A stretch of 64,000 bases of DNA from Cornus controversa (taxonomy: Eukaryota > Streptophyta > Magnoliopsida > Cornales > Cornaceae): NCBI GenBank assembly GCA_026545225.1, contig CM048846.1, forward strand, positions 58,408,270-58,472,269, written 5' to 3'. Made by a program: the position numbers and the translations under genes. The notes under the pieces are model-generated. The model saw only the letters and a program-made list of their open reading frames with translations, ran no database searches and was not told the DNA's origin. The number at the start of each line of letters is the position of its first letter. Within the stretch, counting starts at the first letter, position 1. Positions 1 through 10,909 of this stretch are shown here, one piece after another.

Positions 1-304
1 TTGAAACTTGATTACTTCATTGTGAAACATTGCTTTTGGTTTTCATTTATTTCTTTTCTTCCGTTATATTGGTTGATTTAGAACTAATGTTATCATGGTT
101 AAGTTGCGGTACACACGCCTTTCCCAAGAGGTGTGGTAAATTTGCATTTGGAAACATAGAGCTATTCCTTCCTTCTTCGTGCTTCAGCATGCGCGCACGC
201 ATGCACACAGAGTTGTCTAGTAGTTTAACTATTTACACGAAATAAATAGACAACATGCTTTGAAAGTGGTTGGAATAATTATGCTTTGTGGATTGTTCTA
301 ACAG
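1..304 (+). other. intron of the trigger-factor-like gene
   Basis: No coding exon is supported here. The stretch is T-rich and ends in an acceptor (…ctaacag) at 304, directly before the first recognised exon, so it is read as intron of the gene that continues to 1361. Short open frames inside it have no family resemblance. Confidence 0.5.
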
Positions 305-1361
305 ATACCCAGAGACATTCTTTTGGAAGTTCTTGGACCTTCCAAAGTTTACAAACAAGTGATCAAGAAAGTAATCAACTGTACTGTAGCTGAATATTTA
401 GAAAAGGTAACATTAGTACTTATCTCTTCCTCTTTTCAGCTCACCCTCATAATAATAAGGTTAATTTCAGAAAATGCTTGTGTTTATTTTGGTCTGTTAA
501 CATCATTATGCCATTGTCAGTAGGAAAGAATAAGTGGTTTATTTTGAATTGTTAATTTTCACACACTATATGGCTTTTAACATCGGCCAGGGTTTTAACT
601 TTTAAATAGTAGAAATTTAACGTTTATTTATTATTTGATTGTTTCCAAACCTTGTCAAATGAGATTTTTTCCTAATTCAAGTATTTCGAGTACATTTTAA
701 CAAGGTTTGGAAAATCTGAGTGAGTAGTATGGTGAGATTATCTCTTAATAAGGTTCTTGGGACTATGTAGTATAGTAATTTTCTAATAGATAGCATCATT
801 GAATATTGATTTTGTGACTACCGTCTGCATGCTCTTGTAATTGAAAGTGCCATCTAACATCCAGATATGTGTGAGCCACAAATTCTCAGTCTCACTTTGT
901 TTCTGTTTGGTGTTAAGAAAAATTGCATTTGCAAAATGTTTATCTCACAGTCTCACACTGAGATATGATTAACAACATGAGATGATTGGCATTCTCTTTA
1001 TAACTATTGTCTACTTTTGCCAATTGTCCTCCAAAAAAGTGGAAGTGGCTTCTCTTTTCTTGTATTTATTTTTTTCCTTTTATTTTTGGGTTGCTGACTT
1101 TGAGAAATTAGGCTTATAACCATCCTTCTTTTATGTTATTCTGCTCATATACGTAATATATAGTATGCCAATGTGTGTTTGTATTGATAGTAACATTCAG
1201 CATCATGATTACCCAGAATTTGTGTTTTTTTGGCCCAAATATTGCAGGAAGGTTTAACAGTCAGTAAAGACTTGAGAGTTGAGCAGAGCTTTGAAGATCT
1301 TGAAGCCACGTTTGAACCTGGCAATCAATTCAGCTTTGAGGCAGTTGTTCAACGTCAATAA
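305..1361 (+). CDS. trigger factor N-domain-like chloroplast protein, last two exons
   Basis: Two exons of a spliced plant gene that starts outside the window. The first is 305-406 (34 codons, begins IPRDILLEVLG) with a GT donor at 407. The second is 1248-1361 (37 codons, ends with TAA) after a gcag acceptor at 1246-1247. Both junctions are phase 0, and the 841-bp intron is T-rich. The joined C-terminus (key pieces VYKQVIKKVIN and FEPGNQFSF) resembles the end of the plant proteins related to the bacterial trigger factor ribosome-binding domain (the Arabidopsis At2g30695 type). Such proteins are thought to be plastid chaperones that bind nascent chains. The frame is undamaged and looks functional. 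The family call comes from recognition of the peptide pattern, not from a search. Confidence 0.6.
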
Positions 1362-2355
1362 TTAAACTGAAAAAAAAAAACGTGGACTTCGATCATCCAT
1401 TCAATTATGTAGTTTCTAGCTTAGATTTTTATTTTATGTTGAATTTCTTCATAGAGCACTTATGGTGTGTGCAAAGATTTGGTTTTGACACAAACATATT
1501 GTGCTTTTCGGAAGCTGCTACATTATAATGATGCACAGGGCATCCACTGAGAGGAAGGGTTGAGGCTGGGGTTTCAATCCATACATGAAAATTGGAATAG
1601 AAGACATGTTAGCATATAGTATTGTACTTGTACCCTTGCAAAAGAGGCAGAAAGAATGACTAATGTTGTGTGCTCTCTCAAAAAGTAGAATTGTGCTGGA
1701 CATGACTTGATTTGGTCTGAATGACATGTTGTAACCATACAATTTAAATCAACTACAGTTGAGTTGGTCTACACGCTTTCATGTTGTTATTTTGGCTTTT
1801 CTATTCGATCTACTTAATTTTCAATTTCTTACTTAGAATAAAAGAAGAAAAATGGAAGCAATTATATTGTATTGCACCTTTGGCGAAAATGATACTCCGC
1901 AAGAACGATTCATGTCACGTGCTGAAATAACACAGTATATAGTAGTAGTTGTTTGGGCTACATATTTTTATTAAAAGACAATTTTTCTCTTTTTTTTTTT
2001 TATGGTTGGTGCACCAAGAGTAATTTTAGCCTATTTATCCCCTATCATGGGACAACTAATGACAACCAAGAGTTGTATAATTCCACCGAGTTGGTCACGT
2101 ATCTACTACGATATTCCAATTTCATCCCAACTTGTTATAGGCATCCAAATGCCGGACAAGGGTATTCGTGCCAAAAGTCGGATAAGGAATTCCTAATCCT
2201 ACCCGTTGGATCAGAGCAACTTCGTTATTTTACATATTAAAAGGGTAAATTTGATTTTTCACAAATTTTGGAACATATACGTCAAATGCAAAATAGTATT
2301 GGGTAAAAAGTTACTTTTTAAAAGTAATTACTCATAATGTACTATTTTGGTCCAA
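1362..2355 (+). other. 3' UTR of trigger-factor-like gene and intergenic DNA
   Basis: Follows the TAA at 1359-1361. It starts with an A-run and contains an AATAAA-type signal near 1838, so the first 400-500 bases are probably 3' UTR. A 95-codon open frame at 1953-2240 has a low-complexity start and no recognisable family, so it is not called. Confidence 0.4.
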
Positions 2356-2434
2356 AGTGCCCTCAACCACCTCTTTAGAGTATTACACACAATAAGTGCC
2401 CTCAACCACCTCTTGAGACTATATTACACACAAT
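2356..2434. repeat. 40-bp tandem duplication
   Basis: Two adjacent copies of a 39-40 base unit starting agtgccctcaaccacctctt. The second copy begins at 2395 and differs by a few changes and an indel. It is noncoding and probably arose by local slippage. Confidence 0.75.
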
Positions 2435-3060
2435 GCTCTTCACTAATTAAATTACCAAAATGCCACAAAAAATATCTTAAAAGATAAAAACCCATTGGTG
2501 TAATTCTACATTATGTTTGGTAACCGATTTCATATAAATTTCTCAATAAAAGTGTCATATTGGTTCAGAGAAAGTATTTCGTCATTCAATAAAAGTGTAA
2601 CGTCTATTTAGTAAAAGCGTCACACCAACTAGAGTCGTCTTCTTCTTTTCTGGTAAAGAGAGCCTTCGCCGATTGTGATTATTGGTCAGAAATATGGGAG
2701 ATTAAGAGATGGAGAGCGATTGAGTTTAGAAGAAATTGTATTCTTCCCGAAAGAGAGAAAGAGTGAACGGTATTATGGTAAAACATGTGAGAGAAGCTAA
2801 CATGCACTTTTTGGTTAAGCATGTGAAAGTGTCGAATCATGTTAGAAAAATTGAATGAAAATTGAATATTATATTACATGAGCTAGACTAGGATAGTACT
2901 TAACAGACACGTAAATACTAATTCGAAGCGAATAAATACTTTTAGTGTTGGTTGAAGGTGAAATAGTGTGATTCACACTGAATAGACACCAAAAGTATCT
3001 GTTAGTATTGAATAACAATAATTAGTATTGTTTAAAGTTGAAACAGTACAAGGTTGCAGG
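2435..3060. other. noncoding, no gene seen
   Basis: AT-rich DNA without a supported open frame. Short self-similar phrases such as 'ttagtgttg' and 'aatagtgt' recur around 2940-3050 but do not form a regular array. Confidence 0.4.
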
Positions 3061-3099
3061 ACATGTCCCATGGCTATTCGGATACTTTTGAAAGGGTAC

Positions 3100-3480
3100 C
3101 ACTATGCCTATAAATAGTTCCCTCAATTCTCATTTGTGAAATACAATTTTCAGATTTCTTTTTCTCTCTACATCTGAAGTTTCCTTACAAAACCTATATA
3201 GCCTAACCAAGTCGTAGTCCAGTGAGTCTTAGTGGTTTAGTCTTCACCAACGAGTTAGGAGAGTAAAGTACTAACACATAGGTGGTTCACAGAAGCTCAG
3301 TTGGTTTGAGGTGTTGCTACCAATTGAGAGGAAGATTGTTGTATCCTGGGAGACAGTCACCAAGAGTCCGTTCAACATCGTTGCGGGGCAATAATTGTCT
3401 TAAGGACAAAGAGTCTAACTCTAGCCTCGATCTACAGGTTCTTCCGTATTTATGTATTTTAAGTTATAAAATATAAAATC
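3100..3480 (+). promoter_or_regulatory. promoter-like TATA box and leader of an unknown unit
   Basis: A good TATA box (TATAAATAG, 3109-3117) is followed by a CT-rich leader and a GC-richer block (3290-3440) that stands out from the AT-rich surroundings. No coding region follows within 1 kb on this strand. The arrangement resembles the U3/R part of an LTR or viral leader. An LTR remnant or a solo promoter is possible, but no second copy is present in the window to prove it. Confidence 0.3.
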
Positions 3481-4530
3481 AACATGAATTAATTGATTGT
3501 GTTATATTTCATATGGTTTATATAACATGTGATATAGAAACTTATAGAAGGTTTTATATATATTGTTGAATGGTAAGAGATTTTCTTATGATGTTTAAGA
3601 GGATATATAATTTATGTGATTTAACATGTTAGTACAATTGTTTTATATCTTAAATAGTATCATATAAGCATATATTTTTCATTAAATCATTGTAAGTGTC
3701 ACACTCACCATTTGGGGGAATTTTGATAAATGAATATTAATTCAAAAAGGTGAAAATAATAGTTTTGACCAATTGTATAAGTAAAAATTATAAATTGTCA
3801 AATACACAATTATTTCTTCAAAAGTTATCCCCACAAATAAATAGGATGAAAATGCATTCTTACCCTCCAAATTAAAGGATTGGATCCTCTAAGTTATCAC
3901 AAGTTGAATTTTTGTGACTTTGACATGTGGCATGTTGTACAAATCCAAGGTCAATAATGCACCACATCAATTAATCGTAAAAATTATTTAAATCAATAAC
4001 TTTTGGAGGAAAATTTTGAACATTGTGAACATAAAAGCTTCCGGTTTTCACCCACTCATCTCTATCTTCTCTCTGTACAATTCCTACACAAGTTATTCAA
4101 TTTCAATTGAACTCTACATATAATAGCAAAAGGTTTGCACTTTGCATGGGAAGTGAAAACTTGAATTTTGAGAGTGCTAGTATTCTAACTATGTTAGACT
4201 TGTACAGATTAGTGTGAACTACGACCAAATTATCAACTTTCTACAATTATAGGCAACGAACGCAAAGCTTTTACCGTTTACCTCAATCGAAAAGTTCAGG
4301 TTGTATAGTTCCGATGTGAAAATCATCAAAATCTTTGCAAACAACGACATCAGAATGGTTATCAGTGCCACAAATGATAACTTTTTAGCGACGACCTTTG
4401 TCTCTGATCTAATTCACTGAGAATAGGAATAATTCCAACACAATTATTTTGCAATTCCTTTTTTTCCTCTTAGCAAGAACATGCTAATCAGCATCGGCAA
4501 CAAGATCATGACATCCAACAACTAAAATCT
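3481..4530. other. AT-rich noncoding DNA left of the pararetroviral insert
   Basis: No supported gene. The part from 3880 to 3970 resembles, in inverted orientation, a stretch right of the viral insert (9219-9305). The rest has no visible structure. Confidence 0.4.
3880..3970 (+). repeat. left member of a diverged inverted pair around the viral insert
   Basis: Contains ttggatcct, then gacatgtggcatgt, then gcaccacatca, in this order. The reverse complement of 9219-9305 has the same three blocks in the same order (ttggatcct, gacacgtggcacgt, gcaccacatca) with similar spacing. The pair brackets about 5.3 kb including the whole viral insert. Identity between blocks is low, so this is a weak call. 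Confidence 0.35.
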
Positions 4531-4599
4531 AACCACTCATCAGAAAGAATTCTCGATGGCAAAAAGAATTTTCATCAGATTTACAAATGCTTAATAATC
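4531..4599 (+). repeat. 69-bp inverted duplicate of the movement-protein 3' end
   Basis: The reverse complement of 5973-6041 with only a few mismatches. On the plus strand it encodes the same residues (around RKNSRWQKEF) as the minus-strand movement-protein C-terminus. It abuts the protease segment at 4600. The two copies bracket the RT-protease block, marking a rearrangement breakpoint on each side. Confidence 0.85.
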
Positions 4600-5440
4600 A
4601 AATTCTTCTATATCTTTTTTCAGGTAAATCATTGGTTTGACTCTAATAATGACTTCAGATTTTGTTAATCTTAGAGTACAATATCTTGGGCTTCTAGACC
4701 ATAATTTTAGTGGATTTTCACTAAATTGTGATTCCAGAATTTTATAGAGCCAGTGTGAATTTTGTATCAGTTGAATTTCGTTCCTTTTTTTAGGGCTGAA
4801 ATTATTATCACATAGATATGTGTATTTATCAAGTAAAGGAATATGAATTAACTCTTGTTTTAGAGTTAAGGCTATAGAATTTGGATAAATATGCATAGGT
4901 AAATAAGAATTTAAGAAATTGTTTCCTAATAAAAAATCACTATGCATATTTGGAAAACATAAAATTTTTGGAATAACAAATTTTTTATCTGTTAACCAAA
5001 TTGAAACATTCTTAGCTTTATACCGAATGAATGTTTCAGAATCATTAATTCCTGTTACTGGAATAGGATGTTTCATTTTTTGCCATTTTTCTTTTGGCAA
5101 AGCGTTCCATCTGCAGCAACAAACTATTGCTCCTGTATCAGCAAGAACACTTAGGCTATATGGTTCATAGCCTAAAAATTAAAAAATTCCTAGTAAATAT
5201 GTATGTTTTCTAATTCCATGTTTTGGAGCGAAAATGATTTCTTCTTTTCCTAGTTGGAAATGATAGATCAAGGCTGAATTTATATGATACTTGGAAGAAG
5301 ACCCTGGTAATATGGGATTATCTGATGATCCTATTTGTTTTCCTTTGTCTAAGGAAAATCTTGGAGGTAAAATAGGAGGTGTTGGTCTAGGTTCTTTAAA
5401 ACTAATTCCTTTGTTAGAAATTTGATTATTTTACAAAATA
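4600..5440 (-). pseudogene. caulimovirid aspartic protease region, displaced downstream of RT
   Basis: A proline-rich linker (FKEPRPTPPILPPR) is followed by a retropepsin-like domain with the catalytic motif ADTGA at about 5140 and a second hydrophobic strand with LLGNNFL near 4920. A TAA interrupts the linker-domain junction near 5178. The segment ends at 4600 in a piece (DIEEFDY) that in this virus family normally leads into the start of RT. The protease therefore appears to have come originally from upstream of the RT now found at 5454-5930, and it lies downstream here. The protein would process the polyprotein. It is inactive. Confidence 0.7.
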
Positions 5441-5453
5441 ATTTTAGATGACT

Positions 5454-5930
5454 TCAATGTTCAACTTTTGTTTTGGAAAAAAGCAGAATATCGTCAATAT
5501 AGACTACACAAAAAGAATTAAAGATGTGAAAAATAGAATCCATCCATCTTTGAAAAATTTGTGGAGCCGTATTGAGTCCAAAGGGCATTACCTTCCATTG
5601 ATAATGTCCTGATGGTGTACTAAAAGCTGTTAATGGCTTAGATTGTTTTGTCAATTTAATTTGCCAGAAACTAGATTTGCAGTCAAATTTACTAAATATT
5701 GTAGCATCTCTTATTTGATTAATAAGAACTTCTTTTTTAGGAATAAAATAACCATCGAATTGTAAGTATTGATTTAAACGTTTATAGTTTATAACCATTC
5801 GGGGTTGTTTTCTAACAATTTCACAATGGTTTCTTACCATAAAGAATATCTTGAGCAACCTCGTGAAGACTCTCTTCAGATAGCAAAGGAAATTATCCCA
5901 AGAACTCTTTCTATTCAGAGTCTTATTCAT
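5454..5930 (-). pseudogene. caulimovirid reverse transcriptase core, fragment
   Basis: About 160 residues of an RT palm and fingers: an RMVINYKRLN-type segment, FSKFDCKSSFWQI with the first catalytic aspartate, MPFGLNTAPQIFQ, and the catalytic YIDD box near the end. It belongs to the pararetrovirus/Ty3 RT class, which copies pregenomic RNA into DNA. The N-terminal part before about residue 30 is frameshifted (a VRNHCEI segment is readable). No thumb or RNase H follows; the sequence passes directly into a protease-type segment. The frame differs from that of the movement-protein region. Confidence 0.8.
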
Positions 5931-5967
5931 CTCAAAAATACTGCTGTTACCCTTCTTATCTCAGTCA

Positions 5968-7008
5968 AACCAGATTATTAAGCATTTGTAAATCTGATGG
6001 AAATTCTTTTTGCCGTCGAGAATTCTTTCTGATGAGTGGTTCAGGCTCTGTTTCTTTTTCATCAGTTTTATTAGTTATATATAAATTATCTCCAGAAGCT
6101 GTTATTTCAATTTTTGGAGTTTTCTTAATTAATTTTGGAATATTTTGCTGAAATGTCCATGGTTTTGGAATTTTCAGGTCTTCCCATCTGTCGAACCTTG
6201 GAGTAATGATTGTATCATATGGTCGTGGTTCGAAGATTTCTACAAGAGATTTATCAATTGGTTTTGTGGAAGTCTCTGTTGTTTTTGTTAATTCATGGAT
6301 TGTTTTCCATTTTATAGACAAGTCTGTTGTCTCATCATCAAGTTCAGTGTCTTGACATTGAATTTTGATCTTAATAGCTTTTTCTATTGTTGGATCATTA
6401 ATGGAGACCAAATAATCGGGTTTTATGTTAAACCAGACTACTTTATGCACTAAATTGGATTGCATTCCTCCAATTAAAGCTTTTACTGGATTTTTGAATC
6501 GATTATCAGAAACCAAGACTAATATTGGAATATCACATCCTAATCTATATAAAGAGGTTATCTTTATTTGGGTAATTCCAATATGAACATATCGAACTTC
6601 AGGATATTTTTTCTTTCATCTGGCAATTTTATCCTTTGTGAAGATACTAAGTTCGACAGTACCATCAGCAGTACATTTAGCAGAGGTATTTCCACTAAAT
6701 TGTTCAAATACTCGAGCAGAGAATGGGTTAAATTTAGTAAAGGGAGAAATTTTATAAATTTCTTCTTTTTTGATAATTTGCATTTTTTGCATTTGTTGAA
6801 GTTGTTCTTCTGTGAAAGAAACTTCTTCAGTAATGACATCACCAAGTCTTATGGTGTCATTATTTGTTGAGGTGGTATTTAGCATAAAGACTAATTCTTC
6901 ATCTGAAGATTTATCTTCACTTGAAATTTCATAAAGAATATCTTCAGGATCAGATATTTCATAGCCGAAAATGATTTCAAGATTTTTTTCTTCTATCATT
7001 TTGATCAT
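5968..7008 (-). pseudogene. caulimovirid movement-protein region (30K superfamily)
   Basis: Directly downstream of the zinc knuckle and in the same reading frame. After an acidic linker the block near 6720-6370 has the pattern of the 30K movement proteins: a YVHIG-type strand, a conserved D in a SDNRF context, a GG/SNL segment and a SINDP-type segment. In this family the protein widens plasmodesmata for cell-to-cell spread. A TGA at 6616-6618 breaks the N-terminal part of the core. The C-terminal 200 residues are low-similarity and end at a TGA at 5965. Its position after the coat protein, in frame, is unusual. The assignment rests on motif pattern only. Confidence 0.65.
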
Positions 7009-8895
7009 TTTTCGAGTTCCTTTTCCCTTGTTTGGGCAATTTGAAGAAATATGACCTATTTCATTACAGATGTAACATCTGCATTCGGTCTTTTTAGAAG
7101 TAGATTCTTTTTTAGGAGAAGACTTTTTCTTCCTAATATACTTCTTTTTCTTGGAAGGAGTTTTTTCTGAATTTCATTTTTTCCAACGAAATGTTTTTCG
7201 TTTTTTAAAACTTTTATGTTTTAAAAGTTTCTTTTTCTTTGTGTAATAGGTTAGGGTACAACCTACTTTCCAATTTTCTTGTAAAATTTTATCGCAACAT
7301 TATTGTCCTTGTTTAAAACAAGCAATTTGGTTTTTTACATTCTTTTTGGCCTGTATTTCTAAACATCTGTCCATTATTAATCTTAGGACATAGTTTATTC
7401 TAAAACCAAGATTATCAGGTTTTTCTAAGTTTTTTAAGAATTCAGGATAGCCTTTGTTGGCTAACTCATCCCAGGGATGGGGAAGTTTACTAAAAAACTG
7501 TTCTACCCAAAATTGATATTTTGGTGGATTAATCAAGAAATAATATTTCTTGTATAATCTAACAAATTTGTCGAATTGACAAATGTTACATAATTCAATT
7601 TTCGTTAATGCATAATTTGCATCTTCCTGTAGATTTTCTTTTCCAGAAAAGCCACACATATGTTCTTTTATGATTTGTGTAAATCCTCGAAGGATCTTTT
7701 CGAAAGATTTAAAGTCACTGAGAAGACTAGCTTTTTTAGCTTTTCCTTCATCAGTCTGATCCCATTGTCTTAGTCAAGCTAAAACATCTCCTTGCAGGGT
7801 TGCGGCAATATAATCTAAAATTTTTTCTTTATTCCAAACAGTCTTATAGTTAGTAATAAGAATGGACAGTGATTGTGCCCAATCATTGATGGCTTGTTCT
7901 TGATCTTTAAATGGAATATGAGTAAGATCAAGATAAGTACCATTAATATTTTGTGCAACAGTATTCTTATTTAAATCGTCTTTTCGACTTAAACTTGGTT
8001 TGGGATCTGAAGTTCCTTCTTCAGTTTTTGTAGGAAAAATTTGTTCAGTTTTTTCTAAGATTCCGTAATCTCCGAAAAACTCTGGATCGAGGGGTTCATC
8101 GATTTTTCTTTTAGGTGACCTATTGATTGGAGGAGTAGAAGTTGAAGGATTTTCTACTTCTATTTCTTCATCATAATCAGTAGATGATTCATCTACTTCT
8201 GGATTGGAAGAATCAGTTGAATCTTTAGTTATTGTTTTAACTTCTTCTTCAAATTCTGATTCTGATTCAGATACTAGGTTGATCTGATAATTGAAGTGGG
8301 TTAAAAGTTCTTCATATTCTAAGGAGGTTTGCCTTATTTGTTGAAGAATTTTATTTCGTTCTTCTATTTTTAGTGAGGTATCTTTATAGATCTCTCTCCA
8401 ATAGTCTAAAATTTTGACTATATTTTCGTATTCTTGTTTATTAAAAAGATTTTTGTCTTTTTTGTGGAACATAAGAATTTCTTCTGTTCCATAGTAAAGA
8501 TTTTTTGTACCCGGAGTATGTTTTGGATACAAATCTTCAAGTTTTTCGTTCTTAACCTGTTTTAAGGTTTCTATTATATTGACAAGTTCTTGACTTTTTT
8601 TTGAAAAGTCAGAAAGGTCAAGAATGCCTTGAAGATAATCAATTTTGTTATCGATTTTTTCAAGAATATTGGTTATATTCTCAAATGACCCATCAATCAT
8701 CATTGCTGTAGATGTTTGATGTTTTTGGAATTTTCTATTCCATGATGATACAATATCGATTAAAGAATTAATACTAGAACTTATCTTGTTTAGATCATGT
8801 TCTTCGCTATTCTTAATATGAACACTATGATTATAATCGTTAATATCTTTTCCTAACCAAGTACATATACTATCAAGTTCATTTTCTTCTGTCAT
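7009..8895 (-). pseudogene. caulimovirid coat-protein region with zinc knuckle
   Basis: Starts with ATG at 8895. The first 200 residues are helical and probably coiled-coil. They are followed by a strongly acidic stretch near residues 205-255 (runs of E, D and S), a short basic patch near 265 (PKRK) and then a globular core. A TGA at 7774-7776 interrupts the core in the same frame, probably a former tryptophan codon. The core continues to a TAA at 7300-7302. After it come a lysine-rich segment with a further TGA (7174-7176) and a CX2CX4HX4C zinc knuckle (about 7040-7080). Acidic N-terminus, core, basic region and CCHC knuckle is the classical layout of caulimovirid coat proteins, which package the DNA genome. 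The stops make it inactive. Confidence 0.75.
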
Positions 8896-9305
8896 TCTGG
8901 ATTTTTAATGGTTCTTAAGACCTCTCGCAGACTTAAATGGTTTTAAAACAAGGCTTGATGGCGTCCTAACGTCACCCAGACAACGGACAAACAAGCAAAA
9001 TAAAACCAGTATGCAAGCGTATGAGATTTATAAAAACCAGAAATGTAACATAAGAAGTAAACATATTATATATTTACTGAAAGAAAAGATAATACAGAGA
9101 TAACACTCTTAGGTAACAGAGAGAACCATGAATTTCTTATGTTAGACATCAACATATCGTTCAAATAAGACATCTGTGGCCCTAAAACGACATCATTTTT
9201 GGAGTTTAATTTAATTTGATGATGTGGTGCAATATATGTCCTAGATGTTAGTAATATGCCACGTGCCACGTGTCGAAACGTAAGGAGTTATCAGGATCCA
9301 AATTA
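8896..9305. other. region upstream of the viral coat ORF; right inverted block
   Basis: No gene. It would be the 5' leader side of the viral insert. No tRNA-Met primer site (TGGTATCAGAGC or its complement) was found here. Bases 9219-9305 form the right member of the diverged inverted pair described at 3880-3970. Confidence 0.35.
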
Positions 9306-9489
9306 AAAGACCCTTTTGATTTTTCGAAATTTACATGATAGTATATGATTGTTTTTAGAGACATTCTTAATTTTATTAGTAGTAGCGATATTGTACTCGT
9401 ATAATTTTTCTAACAATCAATTTTTTCCTTCCTCAGATTTTCTTTAGGTAATTTTATTGCTAATGCGAAGAGTATTGTGATTTTCAATC

Positions 9490-10306
9490 ATTGCTATTTT
9501 CGCCGTGGCCCCACCCTGCCCCTAATGGAGGGGATTTGGTATGCCCCTAATAGGAGTAGGGGCGGGTATGGTTTTTTTAAAGAAAACCCACCTAGTACCC
9601 GCCCCGCCTCGATTACACACTCATATATATAAATAGTGAAATAATTGTATCCAGCGTGCCATTTCTTTTATTATTATATTACTTATATAAATATAACACA
9701 TCTCTGGGTCTGATTGAACAACAAAACGAGAAAGAGAGTTAGAGAGAACTAGGAAGTTATTTGAAGCTTGAAAATCTCTCGACAATGATTTTATTTCGGT
9801 GAAACCGTGAAGGTACTATTTCTTTCTCTCTTTATCTTGTTTTGCTTTATTTCTTTCTTTATCTTGTAGCTAAAAGAGAACTCTCTACCTTTCTCTCTCT
9901 ATTTTGTGTACATAATGGAACTACAATAAAATTTAACTTGAAGACCAGAACTATTTCTATCTCCATCTACATATGTATGTATGTTTGTGTCATTTTCTTT
10001 GGTCTTATATATTGGGGTTATGACTATAGGAGTGCTGCATAATTGTTTGGGTACATTTTGCCCAAACATCGAATTCATAACAAATAAAGCAAAAGATTTT
10101 AAGGATTCTCTTATTCCTCTCTCTCTTTCTAAACGGGGAGGTGGTGGTATGCTTACCACAAACCCATCAGAGTTTATAATGGGAGATAGATTGAGTATTT
10201 CCTTAACAGGGCGGAGTAGGGTTTCGGCATATCTGCCCCACGTCGTTAAGGAATTTAACGGGACGGGGTAGAGTTTCTGCATACCTGACCCATATCCGCC
10301 CTCTTG
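9490..10306. repeat. GC-rich hAT-like repeat
   Basis: Both ends carry runs built from gcccc, ggcgggtatg and cggatatgggt (9500-9610 and 10205-10300) around an AT-rich centre. Such inverted-type GC-rich ends near a 'gatggcaa' terminus are common in nonautonomous plant hAT elements. Exact ends and target duplication could not be fixed. Open frames in it are side products. Confidence 0.35.
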
Positions 10307-10414
10307 CCATCCCTATATGGAATTGAATGCTTATACGTTCTTATAAACTGTGCTATACCCGCTCCGTTGCCATATCCCTATATAGAATTGAATGCTTATA
10401 TGTTCTTATAAACT
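10307..10414. repeat. 62-bp tandem duplication
   Basis: Two copies of a unit running from ccat(at)ccctatat through aattgaatgcttat and gttcttataaact, starting at 10307 and 10369. It abuts the right end of the GC-rich repeat. Confidence 0.7.
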
Positions 10415-10905
10415 TGCTAGCAGCTTAGGCAAGGCCAATTCATTCCTAACTATTTGAGGTTGGTTATATGAATTTTATTGATTCCTTTTTATCTAAAGCC
10501 ATACACTCTGTCATGCCCAAAGAGTCTCAACTGGCTGTGCAATTAGTTTATCTCGGAAATTCCAATGAGAATTATTGACTTAAACTTGATCCTAGTCATG
10601 GCCATTGGAGTGCGCAATTACCGGATATACTACCTTAACTATGATGAGAATGAGTGAGCATGGTTACTGGCTATAGTTCACAAGTATAAAGTACATAAAA
10701 TTTGACTTCTTGTTAAAATGAGGTGAGAGAACGCAATAAAATTCATTTAGAATGATATTTATAAGGGGAATAATAATTGAAAACATATCATGTGTGCTAA
10801 ACAATTCAACACACACAAACCCATCAAAAAATAAAAGAAGGAAAAAACTACATTAGACTGTTATGATAGTAGTATATAATAGAATTGTATAATTATTACT
10901 GTACT
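10415..10905. other. noncoding, no gene seen
   Basis: AT-rich, with no conserved frame or structured repeat. Confidence 0.4.
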
Positions 10906-10909
10906 ATTA

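Larger units (their letters stand above)
4531..8895 (-). mobile_element. endogenous caulimovirid (pararetrovirus) insert, rearranged and inactive
   Basis: Integrated remnant of a plant pararetrovirus (Caulimoviridae-like), read on the minus strand. Recognisable parts from 5' to 3' are a coat-protein region with acidic N-terminus and zinc knuckle, a 30K-type movement-protein region, a reverse transcriptase core, and an aspartic protease region. The first two share one frame of 976 codons (8895-5968) broken by four TGA codons (7774, 7174, 6616 and 5965, lower coordinates) and one TAA (7300). RNase H, an obvious transactivator gene and a complete genome end are not seen. There are no LTRs. The usual family order is movement protein, coat protein, protease, RT, RNase H; this insert differs in two places. 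It is a nonfunctional fossil copy. Confidence 0.8.

Noticed and set aside
1953-2240. 95-codon open frame after the first gene
   Set aside because: Low-complexity start, no recognisable domain and no promoter; probably chance.
9899-10282. 127-codon minus-strand frame
   Set aside because: It overlaps the GC-rich hAT-like repeat and has no domain; repeat-derived.
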